Made by a program: the position numbers and the translations under genes | Assembly: GCF_947077775.1 (NCBI RefSeq) | Contig: NZ_CAMTTE010000001.1 | Location: 1,364,001 to 1,428,000, forward strand | DNA: 64,000 nt | Source: Salinibacter pepae | GTDB lineage: Bacteria > Bacteroidota > Rhodothermia > Rhodothermales > Salinibacteraceae | Reading direction: 5' to 3' | In this document: positions 1 to 8,868 of the stretch, in pieces | How positions within the stretch are numbered: the first letter of the stretch is position 1 | Layout: the number at the start of each line of letters is the position of its first letter | The notes under the pieces: model-generated | Seen by the model: the letters and a program-made list of their open reading frames with translations, nothing else | Database searches by the model: none | What the model was told of the DNA's origin: nothing

Positions 1-42
1 CAACGCGGACGCCGTCCCGGAAGCCGACGCGGCGTCCGGCAT
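1..42 (-). CDS. possible 5' end of a gene leaving the left edge
   Basis: A minus-strand ATG at 40-42 opens a frame (MPDAASASGTASAL) that runs off the window. Its third codon positions are almost all G or C, as in the genuine genes here, and the next genes lie on the same strand. Only 14 residues are visible, so no function can be given. The plus-strand frame over the same bases is also GC-rich, so this is a weak call. Confidence 0.25.
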   Translation of the reverse strand, partial: MPDAASASGTASAL

Positions 43-128
43 GAGACCGCTCGCTACGGACGGCCCCAGCGGCCTCTGTGGGGCTCTCTCGGAAACGAGT
101 GCCTCCAAACGGTCGCCACAGCCTGCGG

Positions 129-590
129 TCATTCGAGAAGATCCTCCCCGACCTGCTCGACAGGCGCGTGGTCGGGGTACTGTTCGCGAAGACGCGCCCG
201 GAACGACGAGAGGGACGGCACGGACTCGAAGCGAGTCAGGTGGGCCGGACAGGTACAATCCGACGCCCCAAAGCCGTCGACCGGCACCGTGGCCCCGGAT
301 CGGTCCCGGAGCACCGCGGCCCACGTGCACTCGCGGCGCTCGGGGTCGTGGGTGTACCAGACCGCCTCCAGTGCCGTGGCCGCACGCAGGTAGTCGACGT
401 GCCAGTGCTGCGCCCCGTCGCCCCGAGCATGCCGCCCCACTCGGGCACGGAGCCCGCCGGGGCCGAAGGCGCTCCCGACGTAGACGTACACGCCGGGCCA
501 GACGATCATTTCGCCAAGAGCCCCCACCTCAATCTCCTGGTTCTCCTCGCCACGGAGCAGCAACGCGTAGGTGCCGGGCGCGTCGGTCAT
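129..590 (-). CDS. GIY-YIG/DUF123 family protein
   Basis: This is a 153-residue protein resembling the small DUF123 group of the GIY-YIG nuclease superfamily, found free-standing or fused to endonuclease III. The N-terminal GTYALLL strand is followed by a YVYVGSAFGPGGLRAR segment (about residues 36-51), which matches the GIY-YIG core, and by an HWHVDYL motif near residue 63. Function within the family is not settled; nucleic-acid processing is inferred from the fold. Its ATG overlaps the stop of the upstream propeller gene (ATGA overlap at 587-590), so the two are probably translationally coupled. Confidence 0.75.
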   Translation of the reverse strand: MTDAPGTYALLLRGEENQEIEVGALGEMIVWPGVYVYVGSAFGPGGLRARVGRHARGDGAQHWHVDYLRAATALEAVWYTHDPERRECTWAAVLRDRSGATVPVDGFGASDCTCPAHLTRFESVPSLSSFRARLREQYPDHAPVEQVGEDLLE

Positions 591-1654
591 CGGGCCGAGG
601 TGGCGGTCTCTTCCGTCTTCCAGAAGGCAATGCCGCCCGCCTGCGGCCCCACCTCGACGGAGGCGACGCGCTCGTTCGACTGCAGGTCGAATACGTCCAC
701 GGCACCCGGGTCGTCGCCCCGCCCCTCCGCCGAGACGAACGCGTAGCGGCTGTCGGGCGAGATCACGACGCCGTGCGTGACGGCCTGTGTGTTCGACAGG
801 CGGGCCGCCCGCTCCCCCGTCCCCAAATTCCAGATGCCCGTCTCGCCGGTCCCCTTGTAGGACACCACGAGCGTCGTGCCGTCCGGCGACACCTCCAGGT
901 TGTACGGCGCGGTCCCCTCGCCCGTCGGCAGCCGCTGCGTCACCGCCCAGTCATCCCGGTCCACCACGACCACCTCGTCGGCCCCATTGTGGGCCACGTA
1001 CGCCAGCGGCCGCGAGGGGTGCGGATCCACCCATGTCGGCTTCGGCGTGCCCTCCCCGGTCGTGAGGGTGCGCGTGACCCGGCCCGTGAGCGCGTCAACT
1101 TCGTGGAGCGTCCCGTCCATCATGCTCACCGAGTAGTGCGTGCGCCCGTCCGGCGCGAAGCGGGAGCCGTGCGGCATGATGCCCGTCTCGATCCGGTCTA
1201 CCTCCGTCATGGCCTCCGGATCGACGACCGACACGGTGCTCGGCTCCATTTCGCCATGGAGGTTGAAGTTCGCAACGTAAAGCAGGCCCGTCACGGAAGA
1301 GACCTCCATCGTGGCCGGAAACATGCCGACGTGGGCGGTGTCGACCTTCGCGTTCGTCCCCGTCTCGTACTTCGCGACGCGGCCGTAGGGCTTGCCGTGG
1401 GCGATGGACACGAACCAGTGGTCCCCATCCGGCGCCACCGTCATGCCGTGCGCCCCCTCCGTCTCGGGCGCGATGTAGCCGACGGGAACGGTTTCCTCCA
1501 CGGTCGCCGATTCGGTGTCGGCATCAAACCGCACCAGGGCCACCTCGTCGGCCGACTCGGACGCGACGTAGGCGTAGTAATTCTGGGCGAGGGTGGGCGA
1601 TGCCGCCAGGCCGAGCAGGCAAACGGCGAGACACAGCGTCCGGAGCAGGTGCAT
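587..1654 (-). CDS. secreted YncE-like beta-propeller protein
   Basis: This is a 355-residue exported protein of the YncE/lactonase-type seven-bladed propeller group. The chosen ATG gives a clean signal peptide (MHLLRTLCLAVCLLGLAAS, cleavage near TLAQ); the longer frame adds a low-complexity basic leader and is rejected. Repeating units contain signatures such as VAPDGDHWFV, FAPDGRTHY, VSPDGTTLVV and ISPDSRYAFV, each a strand followed by an Asp-Gly turn. Propellers of this kind bind ligands or partner proteins in the periplasm; no enzyme active site is evident. It overlaps the GIY-YIG gene by 4 bp. Confidence 0.8.
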   Translation of the reverse strand: MHLLRTLCLAVCLLGLAASPTLAQNYYAYVASESADEVALVRFDADTESATVEETVPVGYIAPETEGAHGMTVAPDGDHWFVSIAHGKPYGRVAKYETGTNAKVDTAHVGMFPATMEVSSVTGLLYVANFNLHGEMEPSTVSVVDPEAMTEVDRIETGIMPHGSRFAPDGRTHYSVSMMDGTLHEVDALTGRVTRTLTTGEGTPKPTWVDPHPSRPLAYVAHNGADEVVVVDRDDWAVTQRLPTGEGTAPYNLEVSPDGTTLVVSYKGTGETGIWNLGTGERAARLSNTQAVTHGVVISPDSRYAFVSAEGRGDDPGAVDVFDLQSNERVASVEVGPQAGGIAFWKTEETATSAR

Positions 1655-1730
1655 GGGGGGTGGTTGATGGGTTGGTCGGCTAGTGGGTTGGTGAGCTGGG
1701 GCCATCGGCCCCTCCTCACTCGTCAGGCTT

Positions 1731-1779
1731 CACGCATCACGTCCTCACACATCACGTCCTCACGCATCACTCATCACTC
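1731..1779. repeat. tandem 15-bp intergenic repeat
   Basis: The sequence ATCACGTCCTCAC occurs at 1736-1748 and again at 1751-1763, and CACGCATCAC occurs at 1731-1740 and 1761-1770, giving a degenerate 15-bp periodicity. It fills the gap between the Ig/LVIVD gene and the propeller gene. Related GCATCAC-type tracts recur near 24.6 kb and 37.3 kb. Confidence 0.6.
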
Positions 1780-1780
1780 C

Positions 1781-3748
1781 TTACTCTCCATTCGTCAGCT
1801 CCACCGCCCAGAGGCCGGAGTTCCAGTCGGAGAAGAAGACGTGTCCCTCATGCGGCTGCGGCCCCCAGGCCATCGCGGCGTTGGGAATGCGGCCCTCGGG
1901 ATCGTGGGATTTGAAGTGCGCAATCTCACGGCCCTGCTCGTAGAGGTTGCCCTTGAGGTCCCCGGACAGATCCACCACGCGCAGCCCGGCGTTGTAGTAG
2001 GCGACGTAGAGCGTGTCGCCGTCCACCCAGAAGTTGTGCGAGCCGGCTTCGGGCACGCGGTACCGCGCCTCCTCGGACGGGGTCTCGGGATCGGTGACGT
2101 CGACAAAGTGGAGCCAGCCGGCGGGAATGGTCGGCTCATTCTCGGTGTTCAGGCCGTTGGGGAAGGCCTCGTCGCCCGCAACGACCCAGTCTTTGCCCGT
2201 CTCCGCGTCGTCGTACGGAAACGCGGCGTGGTTCCAGCCGCTCGGGTAGGCGTAGCGCCCCATCTCGACCGGATTCGAGGGCGAGCCCCCCTTCACGCCG
2301 TTGCCCACGTCCACCATCACGACCCCGTCGTCCCAGTTCGACGAGTAGGCGATGCCGTCGTCCACCCACACATCGTGGATCGAGTGGCCGGGCGTCTCGA
2401 GCTCGAAGTCGGTGACCCGGGTCGGGTTCGCGCGGTTCTCGATGTTGATGATTTCGTAGCGGCGGCCGTTGCTGAGGGCGTAGACGTGGTCCTCGTAGAT
2501 GAACAGGTTGTGGACGCCGCCGGTGAGGCGGTTCGTGTACTCGGTGACGATCGACACGTCGGTCGGGTCCGAACAGTCAAGAATCACCATGCCGTTCTTC
2601 CGGTCGGACGCCCCCTCGCGGCTGATGATGCAGGTGCGCCCGTCGTCGCTCACCTTTACGTCGTTGACCGTGCGGGCGTCGACGGTGACCGTGTCGACCG
2701 GCGTGATGTCGGACGGGTTGGTCACGTCCCAGAAGTAGGCCTCGCCGTCGCCCCCCCAGGTGCCGGTGATGGCGTAGTCGCGGCCGTCCGGCGCCTCCCA
2801 CACCCAGAGGTCCGAGGTGTGCACGTTGGAGACGCGCCCCCGGCCCACGACCTCGATCGCCCCTTCCAGGTCGCGGGGCGTCACCGAGACGGTGTGGGTG
2901 GCGGTGTGCCCCCCACTCGTGGCCACGACGGTGTACTGCCCGGCGTCCTCCGCCACGAAGCGCCCGTCGCTCCCAATCTCGGCGGTCGCGCCCGGCGCGA
3001 TCGGCTCCGTGTGGTCGGTGCGCACGGCGTACCGGATTGGGGCATCGCCTACGGCGGTGCCGGCCTCGGTCCGGGCCGTGGCCGCAAAGTCGAGCACGTC
3101 CCCCGTGCGGGCCGAGTCGGCCCCGCCGCTCAGTGTCAGCGACGCCACCGGGTTCTCCCTCACGTCCACAGTCGTGGTGGCCTCGTGGCCCTCAGCCCGC
3201 GCCGTGAGCGTCACGCGTCCGGGCGCCTCGGCATCGATCCGGCCCAGTCGATCCACGGCGGCCACCTCGGGATTGCTGCTCTCCATCTGCACGGCAACAT
3301 CATCGCGCACCTGCCCGTCTGCCGTCCGGGCCTCGGCGACGAGGGGCACCTGCGTGCCCGCATAGATTTGCGACGGGGCCTCGGCGAACGCCACCTCGCC
3401 GACCGGGGCCTGGGCAACCGTCACCGACACGCGCTGCACGATGCGATCCTGAGACCCGGTGCCGGGCCGCAGCGCGATGATCTCGTGGGTGCCGGGCGCC
3501 GCCGCCGTCACCTCGCCCGCTCGGCTCGTCGGCGCCGCGTCGCTGCGGGCGTAGAAGACGACGGTCGTGTCGCGCACGCGCTCCCCGTCCGCGTTCACGT
3601 AGTAGGCCTCCAGCTGCTGGCTCTGGCCGACCTGGAGGGCGGGACTGGCGGGCTCAATCTCGAGCGACTGGGCCGCGGCGTGAGGGGCGACGAGGAGGAC
3701 AGACGCAACGGCGGCGATCACCGCCGAGCACAGGAGACGATACGGCAT
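1781..3748 (-). CDS. secreted Ig-like plus LVIVD-repeat protein
   Basis: This is a 655-residue exported protein. The ATG at 3748 gives a standard signal peptide ending in a VAPHAAAQS cleavage region; the upstream in-frame ATG adds ten residues and is less likely. The N-terminal half (about 30-290) carries three to four bacterial Ig-like (BIG2-type) modules, for example ITLTARAEGHEATTTVDV-like strands ending each domain. The C-terminal half contains LVIVD-type repeats (blocks such as YFWDVTNPSDI, MVILDCSDPTDV, YEIINIENRANP, LHFVDVTDPETP), which form a beta-propeller. A surface or periplasmic binding role is inferred. No catalytic motif was recognised. Confidence 0.8.
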   Translation of the reverse strand: MPYRLLCSAVIAAVASVLLVAPHAAAQSLEIEPASPALQVGQSQQLEAYYVNADGERVRDTTVVFYARSDAAPTSRAGEVTAAAPGTHEIIALRPGTGSQDRIVQRVSVTVAQAPVGEVAFAEAPSQIYAGTQVPLVAEARTADGQVRDDVAVQMESSNPEVAAVDRLGRIDAEAPGRVTLTARAEGHEATTTVDVRENPVASLTLSGGADSARTGDVLDFAATARTEAGTAVGDAPIRYAVRTDHTEPIAPGATAEIGSDGRFVAEDAGQYTVVATSGGHTATHTVSVTPRDLEGAIEVVGRGRVSNVHTSDLWVWEAPDGRDYAITGTWGGDGEAYFWDVTNPSDITPVDTVTVDARTVNDVKVSDDGRTCIISREGASDRKNGMVILDCSDPTDVSIVTEYTNRLTGGVHNLFIYEDHVYALSNGRRYEIINIENRANPTRVTDFELETPGHSIHDVWVDDGIAYSSNWDDGVVMVDVGNGVKGGSPSNPVEMGRYAYPSGWNHAAFPYDDAETGKDWVVAGDEAFPNGLNTENEPTIPAGWLHFVDVTDPETPSEEARYRVPEAGSHNFWVDGDTLYVAYYNAGLRVVDLSGDLKGNLYEQGREIAHFKSHDPEGRIPNAAMAWGPQPHEGHVFFSDWNSGLWAVELTNGE

Positions 3749-3902
3749 GGACGGGCACGGGAGCGCGGAGGAGAGCAAGTGTCACTTCACAGTCCCTTTC
3801 CACCACTCCTCCCTCACCAAGTTTCTTCGTTGCCCCCACGCTCCCACTGCTCTGTTCGTTCTCCCCCCCACCCTCAACGCAAAACGCCCTGCACGAAACG
3901 AA

Positions 3903-5369
3903 TCACACAATCTCGTCCGGCCCGTACTTGAGCACCGGCCCACGGTAGCCGAAGACCGTCTGCAGCACCTTTGTGACGGTGGGCGATTGCTTCTGCACGT
4001 ACCACTGATCCGCCACCCGCCGGACGCCCTCGCCGTAGGCCGGGTAGGGGTGGATCGTGTCGCCCAGGTTGCGGAGCGTGACGCCGTTGCGCATGGCAAT
4101 CGTGAACGCCGTGATCAGCTCGCCGGCCCGCTCGCCGAGGACGCTCGCGCCCAGGATGGTGCCGGTGAGGGACTTCGCGTGGACCTTGATCTGGCCGGTC
4201 GTCTCGCTCTCGGTGATGGCGCGGTCGAGCTGGTCGTACGGGAAGCGGTAGGTCTCGTAGGAGACGCCCTGCTCGTCGAGATCGGCGGCGTGCGCCCCCA
4301 CGTGCGCCAGCTCGGGCTCCGTGTAGGTGACCCACGGCACGTGGTCGGCGTCGATTTTCGAGGGCACCTTCAGGAGTGCGTTCGTGACGGCCACCTTCGC
4401 CATGTGGTTGCTCATGTGCGTGAACTGGTAGCGGCCCGTCACGTCGCCCACGGCGTAGACATGACCCTGGCTCGTGCGGCAGCGGTCGTCGACGGTGATG
4501 CCCTGGCGGGTATAGTCGATGCCCGCGGCGTCGAGGTGGAGGCCGTCGACGTGGGCGGTGCGACCGGTGGCGAGAAGCAGCGCGTCGGCCTCCACGGGGC
4601 CGTGTGCTCCCGCCGAAATCGTGATCGTGCTGCCGGACTGCGCCACCTCCTCCACCTGCGCCCCCAACACGTATTCGACGCCCTCCCCCTCCAGCGTCTC
4701 CCGGAGTGTGGCGGCCAGCTCGGCGTCGTCGTTCGAGAGGATGCGGTCGGCCATGTCGAGCACGACGACCTCCGTGCCGAGCCGTGCAAAGGCCTGCGCC
4801 ATCTCGGTCCCGATGGGTCCGCCCCCCACGATCGCAAGCCGCTCCGGTTGTTCTTCAAGCTCGAAGAGCGTCTCGTTGGTGAGAACGTCGACCTCGCCGA
4901 GGCCGTCGATGGGCGGGACGAGCGGGCTCGCCCCCGCCGCCACGATCACGTAGCGCCCCGTCACCTGTTCGGTCGTCCCGTCGTCGCGCTCCACGGCGAC
5001 GGTGTGCGCGTCGATGAAGTGCGCGTCCCCCTGCCGCACGTCGATGTCCAGGTCCTCGAAGATCTCCGGCGCGTCGGCCTCCTCGTACACGTCCTGTCGC
5101 ACCTGGCGGACGTGCTCCATCACGCCCCCAAAGTCGACCTCGACGGACTGGTCGGTGAGGCCGTATTTGCTGGCCGTCTGGGCCTGGTGGACCACCGTCG
5201 CGGCCTTGAGGAGCGTCTTGCTCGGCACGCAGCCGGTCCACGTGCAGTCGCCGCCGAGGGCGTCGCGCTCGATCATGGTGGTCTTGGCGCCGAGGTTGGT
5301 GGCGATGCCGGCCGCGGAGAGGCCGCCGGCCCCGCCGCCAATCACGATGACGTCGTAGTCGGTCGTCAT
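3903..5369 (-). CDS. class I pyridine nucleotide-disulfide oxidoreductase
   Basis: This is a 488-residue FAD/NAD(P)H flavoprotein of the dihydrolipoamide dehydrogenase/mercuric reductase family. The N-terminal dinucleotide fold has VIVIGGGAGGLSAA, followed by the redox-active disulfide in GGDCTWTGCVPSK (CX4C). A second Rossmann motif, AIVGGGPIGTEMAQAFARLG, binds NAD(P)H, and the FAD-closing motif is YAVGDVTG. The usual C-terminal dimerisation domain is present but without the full HAHPT signature; HPYPAYGEGVRR occupies that place. Substrate is unknown: it lacks a lipoyl-complex neighbourhood and the extra N-terminal heavy-metal domain of many mercuric reductases. The start is set at MTTDYDV, seven codons inside the longest frame. 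Confidence 0.85.
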   Translation of the reverse strand: MTTDYDVIVIGGGAGGLSAAGIATNLGAKTTMIERDALGGDCTWTGCVPSKTLLKAATVVHQAQTASKYGLTDQSVEVDFGGVMEHVRQVRQDVYEEADAPEIFEDLDIDVRQGDAHFIDAHTVAVERDDGTTEQVTGRYVIVAAGASPLVPPIDGLGEVDVLTNETLFELEEQPERLAIVGGGPIGTEMAQAFARLGTEVVVLDMADRILSNDDAELAATLRETLEGEGVEYVLGAQVEEVAQSGSTITISAGAHGPVEADALLLATGRTAHVDGLHLDAAGIDYTRQGITVDDRCRTSQGHVYAVGDVTGRYQFTHMSNHMAKVAVTNALLKVPSKIDADHVPWVTYTEPELAHVGAHAADLDEQGVSYETYRFPYDQLDRAITESETTGQIKVHAKSLTGTILGASVLGERAGELITAFTIAMRNGVTLRNLGDTIHPYPAYGEGVRRVADQWYVQKQSPTVTKVLQTVFGYRGPVLKYGPDEIV

Positions 5370-5462
5370 GGAAGGGGGAGGTTGAGGCAAGAGGAGACAG
5401 AAGCTCTACGCGCCCCTGAGTCTGCCAGTTCTTCTCGTCGTTACGAAGCCTCCGGCCCCAAT

Positions 5463-5984
5463 CTACGCATCGTCCGCGAGCCGCCGCACGCGCCGCGGGA
5501 GCCACCACGCCAGGCCACCCGCCGCCCCCAGGAGGAGCATGGGGACGCCGAGGGTGACGCCCCGCACGACCCCGGGAAGCGTGTCCGTGGCCGACGTGGC
5601 CACCTGGTAGGTGCCCCACTGCGCGACCCCGAACACGACGAGCATCGCGGTGGCGGTCCCGTACAGAAAGACCTGCACGTCGCGGCACACCACGCGCTTG
5701 GCGGCCGGGGCGAGGGCGTCGTACTGCTGCTGATTCGGCACGTTGATGCTTCCGGAGGCCCTGCCGGTCACCCAGGCGGCCCCGTACACGAGGCCGACGA
5801 CGATGAGCGCGATGGCCGGCACCAGCATCCAGTGCACAAGCGTCGCCGCCCAGTAGGCGTCCGCCGTGCCGCCGAGCCCAAAGTGACGCGGAATGCGGAC
5901 CGGAAGCCGCGGAAAGGCCCAGAGGCTTCCGCCGATTAGTAGAAGCGCGAGGCCGGCGTTGAGGCCATGAACGAGACGATGCAT
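5463..5984 (-). CDS. DUF1648-domain small membrane protein
   Basis: This is a 173-residue membrane protein. Near the N-terminus, FPRLPVRIPRHFGLGGTADAY matches the DUF1648 signature (P-x-x-I-P-x-H-F-x-x-x-G) found in SdpI-type proteins, flanked by a first membrane helix and followed by three further hydrophobic segments. The longer frame upstream is out-of-frame fbpC sequence, so the ATG at 5984 is chosen. It starts 14 bp after the fbpC stop and is probably co-transcribed with the iron transporter. Function is unknown. Confidence 0.75.
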   Translation of the reverse strand: MHRLVHGLNAGLALLLIGGSLWAFPRLPVRIPRHFGLGGTADAYWAATLVHWMLVPAIALIVVGLVYGAAWVTGRASGSINVPNQQQYDALAPAAKRVVCRDVQVFLYGTATAMLVVFGVAQWGTYQVATSATDTLPGVVRGVTLGVPMLLLGAAGGLAWWLPRRVRRLADDA

Positions 5985-5997
5985 GACTCGCGACGAG

Positions 5998-7095
5998 CTA
6001 CTCTTCGGGCTCCGGTACAGGCGTGGCCCCGCTTGGCACCTCGGCAGGGGTGGCCCGGCTTTCCAGCACGACAGCCGGTTCGAGGGGGCGGACGGCCACC
6101 GTGTCGCCCGGCTCGTAGAACCGCCGGTTGTCGGTGTGGACGAGGTACTCGCTTCCCCCACAACACACCCGGTACGTGATGTCGTGCCCCTTGAACGCCC
6201 GGCCCACGACCGTCCCCACCGTGCCGTCCGAGGCCTCCGGCGCCTCCAGCGCAAGGTGCTCCGGCCGCATCGACACCAGCACCGTCCCCTCCGCCGCCTC
6301 GTTGAGCCCCACGCGCCCCAGCGGCGTGTCCGCCTCGGTGCCGGCGGCCTGCGAGAGCAGCAGGTTGGTGCGGCCCAGGAACTGGGCGACGAAAAGCGTA
6401 CGGGGGTGGTAGTAGACCGCCTCCGGCGTGCCGATCTGGTCGAGCTGCCCGCCCCGCATCACGGCCAGGCGGTCGGCAAAGGAGAGGGCTTCCTCCTGGT
6501 TGTGCGTGACGAAGACGGCACTCATGCCCTTGTTCTTCAGGAGCTCCCGCACCTCCTGGCGCGTCTCCTGTCGCAGCAGGGCATCGAGGTTGGAGAACGG
6601 CTCGTCGAGCAGGATGAGGTCCGGCTCCGGGGCGAGGGTGCGCGCGAGGGCCACCCGCTGCTGCTGCCCGCCCGAGAGGTGCTGGGGCCGCCGGTCCTCG
6701 AAGCCGTCGAGCCCCACCATCTCCAGCGCCTCCTGCGCCCGGGCGGACCGCGCCGCCTCCGACGCCCCATCGAGCCCAAACGCCACGTTCTCGCGGACCG
6801 TGAGGTGCGGAAAGAGGGCGTAGTTCTGAAAGACAATCCCCACATCCCGCGCGTCCGGCGACACGTGCACGCCGGGCCCGGAGAGCGTCTGGTCCCGCAC
6901 CGCGATCGTGCCCGCCGAAGCCTCCTCAAAGCCCGCCACGCAGCGAAGCGTCGTCGTCTTGCCGCAGCCGCTCGGGCCCAAGATCGAAAAGATCTCGCCG
7001 TCCTCCACCTCGAACGACACCTCGTGGACGACGGGCGGGGCCTCGGGCCCAAACCGCTTGGTCAGGTTCTGAACGGAGAGGATCGGGGTGCTCAT
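5998..7095 (-). CDS. fbpC: iron(III) ABC transporter ATP-binding protein
   Basis: This 365-residue ATPase would power Fe3+ import with the adjacent permease and binding protein. Visible motifs are Walker A GPSGCGKTT, Q-loop FQNYALFPH, signature LSGGQQQR, Walker B LILLDEPFSNLD and the switch His in VFVTHNQEE. A C-terminal TOBE-like region (about 270-355, with MRPEHLAL) is typical of FbpC/PotA-type importers. The start at MSTPILSVQ is preferred over the slightly longer frame. Sequence alone cannot exclude a related substrate such as thiamine, but the FbpA partner favours iron. Confidence 0.88.
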   Translation of the reverse strand: MSTPILSVQNLTKRFGPEAPPVVHEVSFEVEDGEIFSILGPSGCGKTTTLRCVAGFEEASAGTIAVRDQTLSGPGVHVSPDARDVGIVFQNYALFPHLTVRENVAFGLDGASEAARSARAQEALEMVGLDGFEDRRPQHLSGGQQQRVALARTLAPEPDLILLDEPFSNLDALLRQETRQEVRELLKNKGMSAVFVTHNQEEALSFADRLAVMRGGQLDQIGTPEAVYYHPRTLFVAQFLGRTNLLLSQAAGTEADTPLGRVGLNEAAEGTVLVSMRPEHLALEAPEASDGTVGTVVGRAFKGHDITYRVCCGGSEYLVHTDNRRFYEPGDTVAVRPLEPAVVLESRATPAEVPSGATPVPEPEE

Positions 7096-7169
7096 GACAG
7101 AAAATGGCACCTATCGTCGGCCGGGGTCGTTCCCGGCGTGTCGTCCGGCGACGGCACAATTGAACGGGT

Positions 7170-8849
7170 CTACGTGCGCTCCGCGGCTGCGGGGCGCTCG
7201 CTCGCCTGCTCGCGGAGCAGCAGCACGCCCACGAAGAGCGCCGAGACGAACATGATGGTGAGCGCGTAGGGGGCCGCCTGCCCAAACATTGCCTCCTCCG
7301 CGTAGCTCCACGTGTTGAGGGCGAGCGTCTCGAACCCGATCGGCGCCAGGAGGAAGGTGAGGGGCAGCTCCTTCATGGCCGAGAGGAAGACGAACGCCAT
7401 GCTCACGAGCAGGCCGCGCCGCACGAGCGGAAAGGTGACGCTCACGAACGCCCCGAGCGGCGAGCGGCCCAGCGACCGGGCGGCCTCTTCGAGGTGGGGG
7501 GGCGCCTGGTAGAGCGCGCTCCGCACGGGGCCCACGGCCTCCGCCATGAAGTGAAGCGCGTAGGCCGTCACGAGCAGGGCCAGCGTCTGGTACGCGAACG
7601 GCACGGCCCCGAGCGAGAACACAATGAGCGCGAGCGCAAAGGCCAGCGGGGGCGTGGCATAGCCCAGGTAGGCGGCACGCTCGACGACGCGCGTCCAGGG
7701 GGACGGGTGCCGCACGCCCAGGTACGCCACCGGCAGGGCCAGCAGGGCCGCCAGCACGGCGGCGGGGGCGGAGGCCGACACCGAGTCCCAGAGGGCCGCC
7801 CCCAGACCGGCCCAGGGCACCCCGCCCGCCGCCGCGTCGGTCATCCAGTACCCGACCGTGCCCGCCGGCAGGACCACCGACAGCCCCGCCACGCCCAGCG
7901 CAAAGGCGTACCCGCCCCAGCGCCCACGCCCCAGCTCGTACCGGGCGGCGGTGCGGCTCGTGCCGCTCTCCGTCCGGTGAAACAGGAGCCCCTTCAGCAA
8001 CCGCGCCTCCAGCAGCAGGATCGCGCCCGTCAGGATCAACAGCATGAGCGCGAGGCAGGCCGCGTAGATGCGGTCGTAGGAGGCCGCGTACTGGATGTAG
8101 AGCGCGTAGCTGAACGTGTCGTACCGCATGAGCGACACGACCCCGAAGTCGCCCAGCACGTGGAGGGCCACCAGGAGCCCGCCCGACAGGAAGGCCGGGC
8201 GCAGCTGCGGCAGCACCACCTGCACGAAGACCCGCCACCGGCCGCGCCCCAGCGCCCGGGCCGACTCCTCCAGGGACGGATCCAGCCCCAGGAAGGCCGT
8301 CCGGAGGTTCAGAAAGAGGTACGGGAACGTCGAGAGGCTGAGCGCAAGCCAGGCCCCGGTGTAGCCGCTCAGCCGGGGCACCACGAGGCCGAGTGTCTGC
8401 GCGAGCGTGCCGTATTCGCCCGTCGTGGCCATCAGGGCGTACGCCATCACGTAGCCGGGCACCGCAAGGGGGAGCACGCCCAGCAGGGTGAGCGCCTTTC
8501 GGCCCGGGAGGGCCGTGCGGGTGGTCAGCCAGGCCAGCGGGAGCGCCAGTGCGCTCGTGCCCGCGAGCACGCCCACGGTGAGCCCCACCGTGTTCCCCAG
8601 GAGCCGCAGGGTGCGCCCCCGCACCACCAGGTCCCACAGCGTCCCCGGGTCCGCCTGGAAGGCGCGGAGCAGCAGGTACACCAGCGGAATGAGCACGCCC
8701 CCCACGACGACCGCCACGGGGATCGTCACGTACCAGCGGCGGCGGATCGTGTCCAGCACGCGAGCGGGAGATCGGTTTTGCGGGTGCGGATGAACGGACA
8801 GACGTGTGGGCGTGTACGAGAGACCAACTCCGCTTCTCCGTGCGCCCAC
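7170..8849 (-). CDS. fbpB: iron(III) ABC transporter permease
   Basis: This is a fused double-length permease (up to 559 residues) with two copies of the binding-protein-dependent transport domain. Each copy carries an EAA-type loop for contact with the ATPase: LEESARALGRGRWRVF and LEEAARSLGRSPLGAF. This is the usual layout of FbpB/SfuB proteins. The start is uncertain: a GTG at 8849 lies 19 bp after fbpA but gives a basic, poorly conserved leader, while a GTG at 8759 begins directly before the first membrane helix (VLDTIRRRW). It is the middle gene of the fbpABC operon. Confidence 0.85.
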   Translation of the reverse strand: MGARRSGVGLSYTPTRLSVHPHPQNRSPARVLDTIRRRWYVTIPVAVVVGGVLIPLVYLLLRAFQADPGTLWDLVVRGRTLRLLGNTVGLTVGVLAGTSALALPLAWLTTRTALPGRKALTLLGVLPLAVPGYVMAYALMATTGEYGTLAQTLGLVVPRLSGYTGAWLALSLSTFPYLFLNLRTAFLGLDPSLEESARALGRGRWRVFVQVVLPQLRPAFLSGGLLVALHVLGDFGVVSLMRYDTFSYALYIQYAASYDRIYAACLALMLLILTGAILLLEARLLKGLLFHRTESGTSRTAARYELGRGRWGGYAFALGVAGLSVVLPAGTVGYWMTDAAAGGVPWAGLGAALWDSVSASAPAAVLAALLALPVAYLGVRHPSPWTRVVERAAYLGYATPPLAFALALIVFSLGAVPFAYQTLALLVTAYALHFMAEAVGPVRSALYQAPPHLEEAARSLGRSPLGAFVSVTFPLVRRGLLVSMAFVFLSAMKELPLTFLLAPIGFETLALNTWSYAEEAMFGQAAPYALTIMFVSALFVGVLLLREQASERPAAAERT

Positions 8850-8868
8850 ACGCCGTCCCGGCAGGGGG

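Noticed and set aside
63-84. Hairpin GCCCCA/TGGGGC near the left edge
   Set aside because: The stem is only six pairs with a 10-base loop and no U-tract, and the flanking gene context is outside the window.
41-3931. 1296-residue plus-strand open frame
   Set aside because: It lies opposite three genes with clear motifs and signal peptides. Its translation is Arg/His/Gly/Val-rich with no domain, as expected from the complement of high-GC coding DNA.
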